From assembly GCA_020050435.1 (NCBI GenBank), contig JAGVKQ010000016.1, positions 1 to 64,000 on the forward strand: a DNA stretch of 64,000 bases, written 5' to 3'. The notes beneath the pieces were generated by a model. That model was not told the origin of the DNA. It ran no database searches and saw only the letters and a program-made list of their open reading frames with translations. A program made the translations under genes and the position numbers. Shown here piece after piece: positions 18,180 through 27,583 of this stretch. How positions within the stretch are numbered: position 1 is the stretch's first letter; each line of letters starts with the position of its first letter. The stretch is from Candidatus Caenarcanales bacterium. Lineage in GTDB: Bacteria; Cyanobacteriota; Vampirovibrionia; 2-02-FULL-35-15.

Positions 18180-18674
18180 ATGAACCTTAAAACAATCTTA
18201 ACCTTAGTATTTTTATTCTCAATAAATTTTTTATTTATTCAATTTTCATTTGCACAAAATGAAGCGGAGCCTTCCACTAATATAGTAAGTCCAACCGATT
18301 CAACAAATCCAGCAAACCCACTAACTCAAGATCCTCCAAACACTCCAGAAGAACCATCGTTAAATGCTCCACCAATAGTAGCTCCAGGTCCAATGAAAGT
18401 TCTTACTCCGCCCGCTCAGCCTACTGAACAAAATCCAGATCCACTGCCAGAAACGACTACTCATCCTGAAGAACACCCAATTGCACCAAGTGCTCCAAAC
18501 GTAGAAGAGACAAATAAAGTTGCCAAAGATGCATGCAATGGGATCAACGACTGCACTGGTTGTATGGATAAAAAAATAGTAAAAATATTTTGCTGTACAT
18601 CAAGTAAAAAGAGAAGTGAAAATCATGAGTATGCAAAAGGTTGTAGTCGAGCTGAAATAGAAAGCAGCAATTAG
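18180..18674 (+). CDS. Secreted proline-rich protein with C-terminal cysteine cluster
   Basis: The 164-residue protein begins with a signal peptide (MNLKTILTLVFLFSINFLF..., likely cleaved after SFA near residue 24). A long low-complexity linker rich in Pro, Thr, Asn and Glu follows to about residue 115. The C-terminus is small and cysteine-rich (CNGINDCTGCMDKKIVKIFCC, then KGCSR). The layout suggests an exported protein whose compact disulfide- or metal-bound end is held on a flexible stalk. No known family is recognised. Its stop codon directly abuts the stop of the convergent mgtC-like gene. Confidence 0.7.
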   Translation: MNLKTILTLVFLFSINFLFIQFSFAQNEAEPSTNIVSPTDSTNPANPLTQDPPNTPEEPSLNAPPIVAPGPMKVLTPPAQPTEQNPDPLPETTTHPEEHPIAPSAPNVEETNKVAKDACNGINDCTGCMDKKIVKIFCCTSSKKRSENHEYAKGCSRAEIESSN

Positions 18675-19193
18675 TCACATATCTTCTAGCGGTTCTGTTC
18701 TTTCAATGATTTTTTTCTTTCTAACTTTAGAACCATTTCCATTTCCGCTTTCATTATCAATCATTCGGTCTAAGTGAATTTTAAATGGTTTTAACACCCA
18801 TAGTAAAATCAATGTCATCAAAGTAAGAATAAGAGCAAGAACAAACATTCCTGTTCCACAAGCCATACCAATAGCTGATGCAATCCATAATGCAGCTGCT
18901 GTGGTCAGACCTTTTGTAATATAACCTTTATGTAAAATTGCACCTGCACCAAGAAAACCAATACCACTTACTACTTGTGCTGCAATTCTAGAAGTATCAA
19001 CACCTTCAAAACCATAAATAGAAATCAATGTAAACCCTGTAGAAGATACACATACAAGAGATATTGTTCTGAACCCTACAGCCTTATGACTAATCCCTCT
19101 TTCAATACCAATAATTACTCCTAAAATAAGAGATACTAAAACTCTTATAATTAAAATCTGTGCTATGTGTAAATCTGTAGTAAATGCTTCCAT
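18675..19193 (-). CDS. MgtC/SapB family membrane protein
   Basis: The 172-residue membrane protein has about four helices. The family signature is present as LGVIIGIERGISHKAVGFRTISLVCVSS in pieces around residues 19-50, followed by GIGFLGAGAILHKG near residue 77. MgtC proteins are linked to growth at low magnesium and to inhibition of the F-type ATP synthase in pathogens; what they do in environmental bacteria is less clear. The C-terminus is short and charged (no ACT-like domain), as in the shorter family members. Confidence 0.9.
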   Translation of the reverse strand: MEAFTTDLHIAQILIIRVLVSLILGVIIGIERGISHKAVGFRTISLVCVSSTGFTLISIYGFEGVDTSRIAAQVVSGIGFLGAGAILHKGYITKGLTTAAALWIASAIGMACGTGMFVLALILTLMTLILLWVLKPFKIHLDRMIDNESGNGNGSKVRKKKIIERTEPLEDM

Positions 19194-19275
19194 AAGATAT
19201 GATCAAATTATACCCGTAGAGAAAATATTGTTCACAAAATACATTTATAGAGCAGAGAAGGAAAGATAATATTCA

Positions 19276-20280
19276 TCAAACATTGAGCTGTTCTATAACC
19301 CATTCAATAATCTCTTTAGACAAAGCTCTTCCAGTAAATCTTTCTATTTCTTGTAGTCCTGTAGGACTAGTAACATTCACTTCTGTTAGATATCCACCAA
19401 TCACATCAATCCCAGCAAAATAAAGTTTGTCAGCTATAAGGTGTGGCTTTAGAGCTTCACAAATTTCCAAATCCCTTTTTGTTAAAACAGCTGGTTTTAT
19501 TGATGCTCCGCGACTCATATTTGCTCTTAGTTCACCTTTTTTTGGAATTCTAAGCATTGCTCCAATAGGCTCTCCATTCAACAAAATAATTCTTTTATCT
19601 CCAGTTAAAACCTGAGGAATATATTTTTGAATAAGAGCTACCCTATTACCATCATGAATACTGGATTCTATAATTGCATTTGCATTTTTTACATTTTTAT
19701 TCAAGTAAAAAACTCCACTGCCAGATTTATCAAACAATGGTTTAATAACAGCTTCTTTATGCTTATCTAAAAAGTCAACAAGCTCATCTTTCTTATTAGT
19801 AATTAATGTGGGTGGAGTTAATTTAGGGAATTTTAGAGCATAAAGTTTTTCATTTGTTTTTAAAATTCCTTCTGGATTATTTACAATCAATGTTTTTTTA
19901 TTAGAGACTAAAGTAAGCATTTGAATATATGAAAGATAGTTTTCATCTATTGGTGGATCTTTTCTTGCAAAGACAGCATTAAAAGAGTCAAGCGGTAGAA
20001 AAGATGTATTTAGAACGTTGACATGCTTGTCAGGTACCTGTTTTATACGTACTTTATCAAACTTAGCAAAAACTTTATTATTAATAATTTTTAAATTATT
20101 GGACTCTGATAAAAAAATATTTACGTTAAGACTTTGTGATGCAAGCATTAAAGCGAAACTTGAATCATGAAAAATGTCACTTTTTGAGAAGTTTTTAACA
20201 CCATCAGCAATAAAAGCAAAATTTAACTTACTATTTTTAACTTTATCTTGTTTTACTTTTTTACTTACTGACACTGACAT
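19276..20280 (-). CDS. gshB: Glutathione synthetase
   Basis: GshB joins gamma-glutamylcysteine and glycine with ATP. The protein of 334 residues has the N-terminal FAFIADGV...DSSFALMLASQ block, the NPEGILKTNEKLYALKF segment, and an ATP-grasp core (KPLFDKSGSGVF, GDKRIILLNGEPIGAMLRIP, GIDVIGGYLTEVNVTSPTGLQEIERF). The N-terminus is about 18 residues longer and more basic than usual. ATG 20280 is used because a GGAG lies four bases before it; a TTG one codon upstream is also possible. No gshA is in the window. Confidence 0.92.
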   Translation of the reverse strand: MSVSVSKKVKQDKVKNSKLNFAFIADGVKNFSKSDIFHDSSFALMLASQSLNVNIFLSESNNLKIINNKVFAKFDKVRIKQVPDKHVNVLNTSFLPLDSFNAVFARKDPPIDENYLSYIQMLTLVSNKKTLIVNNPEGILKTNEKLYALKFPKLTPPTLITNKKDELVDFLDKHKEAVIKPLFDKSGSGVFYLNKNVKNANAIIESSIHDGNRVALIQKYIPQVLTGDKRIILLNGEPIGAMLRIPKKGELRANMSRGASIKPAVLTKRDLEICEALKPHLIADKLYFAGIDVIGGYLTEVNVTSPTGLQEIERFTGRALSKEIIEWVIEQLNV

Positions 20281-20431
20281 CAAGCTCCAAAACCATTATT
20301 AATTATTTTTTATTTTTTTATTTAATTTAGTAATTGTATAATCGCTATAGTCTACCAAATCGAATAAATCATAACAAAGTAAATAAGGGAAGACAAGGTA
20401 ATTCACAAATTATCTCAACAAAGGAGAAACG

Positions 20432-21391
20432 ATGGGTTTAAAAGACTTCTTTAAAAACAGGCAGCTTAAAAAGGCAGCAAAGCAACAAATTGAAATGCCT
20501 AGCATTGAGCTCAAGTCTATACCTTCAGATGAAACTCTTTGTACGCTTTGGACAAAATGTCAGAGCTGTAATCAACTACTTTATACAAGTGAATTAAAAA
20601 AAGAATTATCTGTATGCAAACACTGTGATCATCACAGCAGACTTACAGCAATGGAAAGAATTGAACAATTAGTCGACTATGGTACATTCATAGAAATTGA
20701 CTATGATGTTTTACCGACTGATCCATTAACATTTTCAGACTTAAAACCTTACAAAGACCGTCTCCAACATGCAGAAAAATCTTCCAGCGCAAAAGAAGCA
20801 ATTGTAACTGGTATAGGAAGTATTGATAACCAACCTGTAGCAATTGGCTCTATGGAATTCCAATATATTGGTGGAAGCATGGGTTCAGTTGTAGGAGAAA
20901 AAATAACAAGATTAATTGAAAAAGCAATTAAAAAAAGACTTCCTTTAATACTTATCTCAAGTTCTGGTGGTGCGCGAATGCATGAAGGAATACTTAGCTT
21001 AATGCAAATGGCAAAAACATCAAGTGCATTAAAAGAACTTCATGATGCAGGATTATTATATATTTCCCTTTTAACAGAGCCTACTTTTGGTGGTGTAACA
21101 GCAAGCTTTGCAATGCTTGGAGATATTTTAGTTGCAGAACCAAAAGCAAGAATTGGGTTTGCTGGTAGGAGAGTTATAGAAGAAACTATTAGACAAAAAT
21201 TACCAAAAGACTTTCAAACAGCTGAGTACCTCCTGTTAAATGGTCAAATAGATATGGTCGTTCATAGAAAAGAGTTAAAAAAGGTTTTTTCAGACCTAGT
21301 AAGACTTCACACACAAAATGATAAGAAGTTTTTTTTTAATGATGAATTAGTATTGAATGTTAAAGATACACCTCTACTAGCAAAGGTATAA
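20432..21391 (+). CDS. accD: Acetyl-CoA carboxylase, carboxyltransferase subunit beta
   Basis: AccD and AccA form the carboxyltransferase that makes malonyl-CoA for fatty acid synthesis. The 319-residue protein has the zinc ribbon C43-x2-C46...C62-x2-C65 and the crotonase-fold core with SSSGGARMHEGILSLMQMAK. AAAGGAGAAAC precedes the ATG. accA follows after 9 bases, so the two subunits are encoded as an operon, unlike the separated arrangement in many cyanobacteria. Confidence 0.97.
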   Translation: MGLKDFFKNRQLKKAAKQQIEMPSIELKSIPSDETLCTLWTKCQSCNQLLYTSELKKELSVCKHCDHHSRLTAMERIEQLVDYGTFIEIDYDVLPTDPLTFSDLKPYKDRLQHAEKSSSAKEAIVTGIGSIDNQPVAIGSMEFQYIGGSMGSVVGEKITRLIEKAIKKRLPLILISSSGGARMHEGILSLMQMAKTSSALKELHDAGLLYISLLTEPTFGGVTASFAMLGDILVAEPKARIGFAGRRVIEETIRQKLPKDFQTAEYLLLNGQIDMVVHRKELKKVFSDLVRLHTQNDKKFFFNDELVLNVKDTPLLAKV

Positions 21392-21400
21392 AAGGAAATT

Positions 21401-22363
21401 ATGAAAGCAAACATTGTCCCACTAGATTTTGAAAAACCACTAAACACTCTCTCAAAACAAATTAATGAGCTTGAGCAAAAGTCATCATTGGTTAATGGAA
21501 ATAAGAAACTATTAATTGATTTAAAAACAGAATATGAAAAAGCAAAAGCAGATATCTATAAAAATCTTTCTCCTTTTGACAGAGTGAAAATTGCAAGACA
21601 TCCTCAAAGACCATATGCAGTTGATTATATAAATCACATCAGTCCTAGCTTTTATGAATTACATGGAGACAGAACAGGAAAAGATGACAACGCTATTATT
21701 GGGGGGTTAATTGAAATTGATGGCCAAACCATAATGGTAGTAGCTACACAAAAAGGAAGAAACATAAAAGAAAATCAAAAAAGAAATTTTGGCATGCCAT
21801 CACCAGAAGGCTACAGAAAAGCTTTAAGACTTTTTCAACATGCAGAAAAGTTCAATATGCCTATCATTACATTGATAGATACACCAGGTGCTTATCCGGG
21901 ATTAGAAGCAGAAGCACATAATCAAAGTCAAGCAATTGCATTAAATCTAAGAGAGCTTGCAGGTCTTACCGTTCCTGTAATTTCTATAGTATATGGTGAA
22001 GGTGGTTCTGGTGGTGCATTAGCAATTGGCGTAGCAAATAGAATCTTAATGCTGGAAAACTCTGTTTATTCAGTAATTTCACCTGAAGGTTGTGCTGCTA
22101 TCTTATGGCGTACAAGAGAAAAAGCAAGTGAAGCAGCAAAAGCATTAAAAATTACAGCAAAAGATCTTTATGAATTAGGCATAGCAGATGAAGTAATTCC
22201 AGAACCAGTTGGTGGTGCTCACTATAATATTGAAGAAACATGTAAGAACGTACTTTCTTCAATAAAAAAACATCTTGATGTGCTAAACAAACTAAATGGT
22301 GAAGAATTAAGAAAAGATAGACAAGAAAAATTTAGAAAAATTGGTGAGTATATACAGGGATAA
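21401..22363 (+). CDS. accA: Acetyl-CoA carboxylase, carboxyltransferase subunit alpha
   Basis: This is the alpha partner of AccD, with 320 residues. The family blocks are present: FDRVKIARHPQRPYAVDYI, ELHGDR, ITLIDTPGAYPGLEAEAHNQ and IVYGEGGSGGALAIGVANRI-LMLENSVYSVISPEGCAAILW. AAAGGAAATT precedes the ATG. An SDR gene follows 34 bases later on the same strand. Confidence 0.97.
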   Translation: MKANIVPLDFEKPLNTLSKQINELEQKSSLVNGNKKLLIDLKTEYEKAKADIYKNLSPFDRVKIARHPQRPYAVDYINHISPSFYELHGDRTGKDDNAIIGGLIEIDGQTIMVVATQKGRNIKENQKRNFGMPSPEGYRKALRLFQHAEKFNMPIITLIDTPGAYPGLEAEAHNQSQAIALNLRELAGLTVPVISIVYGEGGSGGALAIGVANRILMLENSVYSVISPEGCAAILWRTREKASEAAKALKITAKDLYELGIADEVIPEPVGGAHYNIEETCKNVLSSIKKHLDVLNKLNGEELRKDRQEKFRKIGEYIQG

Positions 22364-22396
22364 CGTAGAAGCCAACTTTCCATCTATAATGGTTTC

Positions 22397-23113
22397 ATGA
22401 AATCTTTAAAAGGTAAGGTCGCACTAATTACAGGCTCAACTGGAGGAATTGGTAAAGCAATACTTTTAGCTTTAGCAAAAGAAGGCTGCAAAGTAATAAT
22501 ACACTCACATAAAAATAATAGCGATTTAAAAGCTCTCCTGAAAGTTATAAAGCCAAAATATAAAAACCCTTTTTATATAGCTGATTTAACAAAAGAAAAA
22601 GAAGTGGAAAAGCTATTTAAAGAAATTAAAAAAGATCATAAAAAGCTAGATATCTTAGTAAACAATGTGGGGAATTACTTAAAGAAAGATTTAAGCAAGT
22701 TAACTGTAAGTGAATGGCATAACATCATTGATAGTAATTTAAATATTACTTTTTACTGTACTTATTTTTCACTCCCATTACTTAGAAAAAATAGCTCTGG
22801 AAGAATAATCAATATTGGATTTGCATCAACTGGTCAAATAGTTGCAAAGCCAGGGATTTTACCTTATCAAATAGCTAAAACAGGAATACTGCTCATGACA
22901 AAAGCTTACGCTAAAACAGAAGGCAAAAATGACATCCTAATAAATATGATTTCTCCTGGTGTTATGGAAAATAGCCTTAGTAAACCATTAGACGATATAC
23001 CTCTAGGAAAACTTGGACGACTAGAAGGCATAGCCGAATTAGCAGTTCAAACCATTAAAAGCGATTATATAACTGGTACAAACATTGAATATGCCGGTGG
23101 TTTTAACCTATAA
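22397..23113 (+). CDS. Short-chain dehydrogenase/reductase (FabG/FolM-like)
   Basis: The 238-residue classical SDR has the nucleotide motif TGSTGGIGKA (residues 13-22), NNVGNYL, a catalytic serine in NIGFAST and the YxxxK pair in PYQIAKTG. The end (ITGTNIEYAGGFNL) resembles FabG and pteridine-reductase-like proteins. Position after accDA hints at a reductase of fatty acid synthesis, but the sequence is divergent and the substrate is not certain. priA starts 4 bases after its stop. Confidence 0.85.
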   Translation: MKSLKGKVALITGSTGGIGKAILLALAKEGCKVIIHSHKNNSDLKALLKVIKPKYKNPFYIADLTKEKEVEKLFKEIKKDHKKLDILVNNVGNYLKKDLSKLTVSEWHNIIDSNLNITFYCTYFSLPLLRKNSSGRIINIGFASTGQIVAKPGILPYQIAKTGILLMTKAYAKTEGKNDILINMISPGVMENSLSKPLDDIPLGKLGRLEGIAELAVQTIKSDYITGTNIEYAGGFNL

Positions 23114-23117
23114 AATC

Positions 23118-25433
23118 ATGATAGAGACCACAATAAATAATAGAGCAGAAGAGAAGATTTCCACATTTGCAAGAATAGTAATTGATTTACCCATAACTAT
23201 ATCAAGTGAAAATTATGATTATTTTTACTATAAGATTCCAAATGAGTTATTAGACAAAGTCAAGCCTGGAATGATAGTTAAAGTGCCATTTGGAAAACAA
23301 GATCTGTGTGGATATGTAATAGGCATTGAAGACAATGTGCCAAAAGATTCAACATTCACCATAAAAGAAATTTATGAAACTATATATGAAAGAGAGATCT
23401 GGAATAAAAACTATTTAGCCTTTGCAAAATGGCTAAGTGAATATTATTTAACAAACTTGGGCACAGTTTTATCGGCTTCCATTATTTCTCAGATTCTCGA
23501 TAATTCTACTGCTGAAGTAGAGCTAAACAAAGACTTTAAAGATTTTTCACTGTTAAGTCCTGATCAAGCTTTCATCATAGATAAATTTGCAAACAGTAAG
23601 AAAAAAAGCTTAACTTATAGACATTTAATTCAAGATTCAAAACTTACCAAACAAAAGTTCTATCACTTAATCAATCAATTAAAAAGCAAAAATATACTTC
23701 TGTTAAAGCAAAAGAAACTTATTAAAGAGAAAAAAGAAACAATTCGTTTTGATTCAAATATAGCTATAGATAAAGAAATTAATATCAAAGAACTTGTTTT
23801 AAATAAAGATCAAGAAAAAGCCTATAAGAGAGTCTCAGAAGCAATAGCCCTTAACAAATTTGACTATTTCCTCCTTCATGGAGTGACTGGATCAGGGAAA
23901 ACAGAGGTTTATCTAAGGCTAATTGAAGAAGCCCTTAAAAAGAATAAAACTGTAATTTACCTAGTCCCTGAAATCTATTTAGTCCCTCAGATTTATCAAA
24001 GATTAATTACAAAGTTTGACAAGTCATCAGTAATAATCTGGCACAGCACACAAACAATCAAAGAAAGAATAAACAATTTCGAGAAAGTAATAGACGATAA
24101 AATCAATGGCACTACTAACATAAAAATAGTACTTGGTGCTAGATCAGCATGTTTAATACCATTAGATAATTTAGGATTAGTTATTATCGATGAAGCACAT
24201 GATGGTTCTTATAAACAAGCTTCCCCCGCCCCCAGATATGATGCTATAAAAGCTTCATTAAAGAGAGCAGAGATTGAAAATGCAGTTGTAGTAATGGGTA
24301 CAGCCACACCAAATATTACTGAATATTATGGCGCAAACATTAGAAATAATATTTTAGAGTTACCGACCAGAATTGAAAATGTACCAATGCCTGAAATTGC
24401 AATAGTTGACTTAAAAGATGAAGTAAAAAAGCAAAATAGAAGTATTCTTTCAGGAATTTTAAAATTAAAGATCTCAGAAGCTTTAGAGAGAAAAGAGCAA
24501 GTAGTCCTTCTTTTAAATAGAAGAGGCTATGCCAGTCACATTTTTTGTAGAGCATGCGGGTTTATCCAATTTTGCAATAATTGTTCTGTTCCTCTTGTTT
24601 TTCATAAGAACTTAAACGAAGTTATCTGTCATCACTGTGGCTATTCAAAAAAATTCAATACAACCATGGCTTGTCCTGAGTGTAGAAGTCCTCATTTTAA
24701 GTATTTTGGTTTTGGAATAGAGCAATTAGAAGAAGATGTTAAAAACCAATTTAAAGAAGCAAAAATTCTTAGAATTGACAGCGATAAGTTAAAGGGAAAA
24801 GATAAGTATATTGAGCTCTGGAAAGAGTTTGCTTCAGGTGAAGCTGATATCTTAATAGGGACACAGATTGTAGCAAAGGGTCTTGATCTACCCAGCGTAA
24901 CCGTAGTCGGGGTAATATTTGCAGATACCATGTTTAATTTTCCTGATTACATATCTCATGAAAGAGCTTTTCAGCTACTAACACAAGTTAGTGGAAGAGC
25001 AGGAAGAGGAGATAAGCCTGGAAAGGTTTTCATTCAAACATATCAGCCAGAGCTTCCAATATTTAAATATATAAAAGAACATGACTATAACACTTTCTAC
25101 AAAGCAGAATTAAAAGAAAGAGAGGAATTTAAATATCCTCCTTTTGCAAATATAACTCGAATTATTGTTCAATCCCTAGATGAAAAAGAATGTATTAGCC
25201 ACGCTCACGAGGTCAAGGAGATACTATCAACCATCAACCATGAGTTATTAACCATCCTAGGCCCTGCCCCTTGTTTCTTCTCTAAACTGCATAATAAATT
25301 CAGATTTCACATACTAATAAAAACAGAGAAAGAAGAAGTAAAAAAAGCATTATTTGAGACTTTCTTTCAAAAGTACAAAAAAAGTGCTAAAGTAGAGCTA
25401 ATCGTAGACATAGATTCGGTAAATCTTTTATGA
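23118..25433 (+). CDS. priA: Primosomal protein N' (replication restart helicase PriA)
   Basis: PriA reloads the replisome at stalled forks. From ATG 23118 it has 771 residues: an N-terminal DNA-binding domain, Walker A GVTGSGKTEVY near residue 254, the DEAH box IIDEAHDGSYKQ, a zinc region with eight cysteines (CRACGFIQFCNNC...CHHCGY...CPEC), and helicase motifs GTQIVAKGLDLP and QVSGRAGRG. The open frame extends back to 23085 inside the SDR gene but ATG 23118 gives the normal beginning. The next gene starts within its stop (ATGA), so the two are translationally coupled. Confidence 0.96.
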   Translation: MIETTINNRAEEKISTFARIVIDLPITISSENYDYFYYKIPNELLDKVKPGMIVKVPFGKQDLCGYVIGIEDNVPKDSTFTIKEIYETIYEREIWNKNYLAFAKWLSEYYLTNLGTVLSASIISQILDNSTAEVELNKDFKDFSLLSPDQAFIIDKFANSKKKSLTYRHLIQDSKLTKQKFYHLINQLKSKNILLLKQKKLIKEKKETIRFDSNIAIDKEINIKELVLNKDQEKAYKRVSEAIALNKFDYFLLHGVTGSGKTEVYLRLIEEALKKNKTVIYLVPEIYLVPQIYQRLITKFDKSSVIIWHSTQTIKERINNFEKVIDDKINGTTNIKIVLGARSACLIPLDNLGLVIIDEAHDGSYKQASPAPRYDAIKASLKRAEIENAVVVMGTATPNITEYYGANIRNNILELPTRIENVPMPEIAIVDLKDEVKKQNRSILSGILKLKISEALERKEQVVLLLNRRGYASHIFCRACGFIQFCNNCSVPLVFHKNLNEVICHHCGYSKKFNTTMACPECRSPHFKYFGFGIEQLEEDVKNQFKEAKILRIDSDKLKGKDKYIELWKEFASGEADILIGTQIVAKGLDLPSVTVVGVIFADTMFNFPDYISHERAFQLLTQVSGRAGRGDKPGKVFIQTYQPELPIFKYIKEHDYNTFYKAELKEREEFKYPPFANITRIIVQSLDEKECISHAHEVKEILSTINHELLTILGPAPCFFSKLHNKFRFHILIKTEKEEVKKALFETFFQKYKKSAKVELIVDIDSVNLL

Positions 25434-26254
25434 CAGTACTTTTAGATGAATCAGTTCAAAATTACATAGACTGGCTTAAGAACATCAAAAAAGCCCCTTA
25501 TCATACTTTCAGAGCTTACCAGGTAGATTTACTTCACTTTTTAAAGTATTTTTTATGCTTAGAAAAAAATGACATTCCAAGCAAAGACGAAATGGAAGAA
25601 TACTTAGCATCTATAAAAAATAAATACAATTATGCTTCATATAGAAGAAAAGTTACAGTTCTTAGAAACTTTACAAGCCATCTTGTAGATTCAGGAATCG
25701 ATGTACCTGACCCTTTTATTTCAATATCTCTTCCCATGCCTGGGATAGATTTTAATATTCCAGTTTTATATGAAGAAGTTCTTGATTTTATTGAGAACCT
25801 ACCAGAGAACGAAAGCTCAGAAATTAGAGATAAAATCGTATTTTCTTTAATTACAAAAGCTGGATTAACAGTAAAGCAAGTTACCGCTTTAAAAGTAAAA
25901 GACATAAATATGGCATCAAGTCAGATTTTTTTATCTAGAAATCAAATGACGTTTATTGATCCTAGAACTCAATCATTGATTGAAAAATATTTATCATTTC
26001 AAAGTTCTGACTCTCCATTAACGCTGGAAGATTTTATTATTTCAAGGAGCCTAAAAATTGGAGAAGGAAGAGTTCCACTCTCTACCAGAAGTATAAATTT
26101 AATTATTGATAAGACTTCAGTAAAACTGAAATTCAGAAGTAGACTATCTCCTACTGTATTAAGAAGACTATTCGCAAGAAGTTTAACGGATAAAAACATT
26201 AATAAAGCTACTAAAGAATTGATATTTGGAAAAAAATGCAGACTAGTTAGTTAA
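25430..26254 (+). CDS. XerC/D-like tyrosine recombinase homologue lacking catalytic residues
   Basis: The 274-residue protein has the layout of a Xer recombinase: an N-terminal SAM-like core-binding domain (residues 5-90, with HTFRAYQVDLLHFLKYF and YRRKVTVLRNFTSHLV) and a C-terminal domain with the catalytic-fold pattern AGLTVKQVTALKVKDI and LSPTVLRRLFARSL. In active enzymes these read GLRxSEL and HxLRH. Here the first Arg is Thr147, the His-x-x-Arg-His box is T242-V-L-R245-R246, and the frame ends in FGKKCRLVS with no LGH or catalytic Tyr. It overlaps priA by 4 bases. A DNA-binding, non-cutting role is inferred. Confidence 0.75.
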   Translation: MTVLLDESVQNYIDWLKNIKKAPYHTFRAYQVDLLHFLKYFLCLEKNDIPSKDEMEEYLASIKNKYNYASYRRKVTVLRNFTSHLVDSGIDVPDPFISISLPMPGIDFNIPVLYEEVLDFIENLPENESSEIRDKIVFSLITKAGLTVKQVTALKVKDINMASSQIFLSRNQMTFIDPRTQSLIEKYLSFQSSDSPLTLEDFIISRSLKIGEGRVPLSTRSINLIIDKTSVKLKFRSRLSPTVLRRLFARSLTDKNINKATKELIFGKKCRLVS

Positions 26255-26256
26255 TT

Positions 26257-27528
26257 TTATATTCTTGGAATTCTTTCTACAGGTCTTACTAAAGAATTAG
26301 AGCTTATATTTGTATCTTTATTACTTATAAAATCTAGATAACTTTTCGTTCTCTTAAATTTAGTTTTTATATGTTTATAGTCCACTTTTAAAGCTGTTTG
26401 ATTTTCATCTACTAATACCACATTCTTAAAATGATCATTTGAACATATAACACCAGCACTACCAAAAGCACTAGAGGGCACATATATTGAATTAAGATTA
26501 CCGGAATTAATAACTCTACCTGATTTTATAACTTTATCTAATTTAGTAACTTTAGGTGAAAATCTCAATCCATTAATAACAGATGGTAAGAACGTATCGG
26601 CAATATACTCTCCTGCTGAAAGTGGAGAGATTTTTTTATAATTTATCCTTTCTTTAGAAGTTAAGACTGGTGCATGTGCAGATGGAAGTCCTGTATAGAA
26701 AGAAACTGAATGAGAAATCAAAGCTTCAATCCCACCGATAGGATCAAGTCCTTCTCCTAAAGCATATTTTTTATTTTTATTAGAATCTTTTATAAGAGTA
26801 CAAATAGCAATAGCATCAACCTTTTTACTTTTTAAAAATAAAGCCTTTTCAATTAAACCTTTCAAATTACCAATATCACCACTAGAGAATCCATCTTTAT
26901 TTACATTGGTGATAATTTTCAAAGGTTTATCTGTCACGGTCCAAGCTGTAACTTCAGCACCATAAAAAGCTTTAGAAGCATTTAATACATTAACTTCATA
27001 ATCAATTCTGTTTTCACCAATACCACTATCAAAAATTACTCCGATTTTATTAATATTATTTACAGTTAAGTTAATTTGCCCAAGAAGAAAATGATCAAGC
27101 AAAAAGCCTTCAAGATAGATCACATTTGAAGGAATGTCTGTTAGGACTGAACCATTTACTACATTAGGATGAGTAATTAAAATATCAGAGTTGAATGCAA
27201 GAGCCTTCGCAATAGGATTGGCATCTCCTGCATATCCACCAAACTTCGCACCGATACCAGTAGGGATTATGAGACAGGAAACATTTTTAGACTTATAAAG
27301 CATATAAGACTTGTAGGGCTTATAAGGCTCATTAAAGAAAGGTTTATAATCTGAATCATTGATAGTAACTAAGTGGAAATAGAGCTTACTTTTAGTTGTT
27401 TTAATTAAATTGAGCTTTATCCAGCTATTAGAAAGTTTAGAAGAAGAGTTTAAAATAGATTTATAGACTTCTTCCCAATTAAAAGACTTAGGATTATCAA
27501 TTTCTAATATCTTCTCTTGGAAATGCAT
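26257..27528 (-). CDS. DUF3326 family protein
   Basis: This 423-residue protein belongs to a family of unknown function typical of cyanobacteria and plastid-bearing eukaryotes. The recognisable block is LIIPTGIGAKFGGYAGDANP followed by SDILITHPNVVNGSVLTDIP and IYLEGFLLDHFLLGQINL, with later AICTLI, GGIEALISH and PSAHAPVL motifs. ATG 27528 is chosen because the upstream ATG at 27546 lies in the loop of the terminator of the preceding gene. Function is unknown; the conserved His/Asp residues hint at an enzyme. Confidence 0.8.
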   Translation of the reverse strand: MHFQEKILEIDNPKSFNWEEVYKSILNSSSKLSNSWIKLNLIKTTKSKLYFHLVTINDSDYKPFFNEPYKPYKSYMLYKSKNVSCLIIPTGIGAKFGGYAGDANPIAKALAFNSDILITHPNVVNGSVLTDIPSNVIYLEGFLLDHFLLGQINLTVNNINKIGVIFDSGIGENRIDYEVNVLNASKAFYGAEVTAWTVTDKPLKIITNVNKDGFSSGDIGNLKGLIEKALFLKSKKVDAIAICTLIKDSNKNKKYALGEGLDPIGGIEALISHSVSFYTGLPSAHAPVLTSKERINYKKISPLSAGEYIADTFLPSVINGLRFSPKVTKLDKVIKSGRVINSGNLNSIYVPSSAFGSAGVICSNDHFKNVVLVDENQTALKVDYKHIKTKFKRTKSYLDFISNKDTNISSNSLVRPVERIPRI

Positions 27529-27557
27529 AAAAAAATACCCCAGCATTGCCAGGGTAT
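27529..27557 (-). terminator. Rho-independent terminator of the repeat-protein gene
   Basis: Read on the minus strand, ATACCC (27557-27552) pairs with GGGTAT (27540-27535) and is followed by a run of seven T. It lies about 27 bases after the stop of the 37-residue-repeat protein gene and just before the DUF3326 start. Confidence 0.8.
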
Positions 27558-27583
27558 CATAAATTGATCATATTTAATGCGAA

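Noticed and set aside
25430-26254. Active XerC/XerD or an integrase marking a mobile element
   Set aside because: The catalytic Arg, His and Tyr are missing, and no attachment-site repeats or cargo genes flank it.
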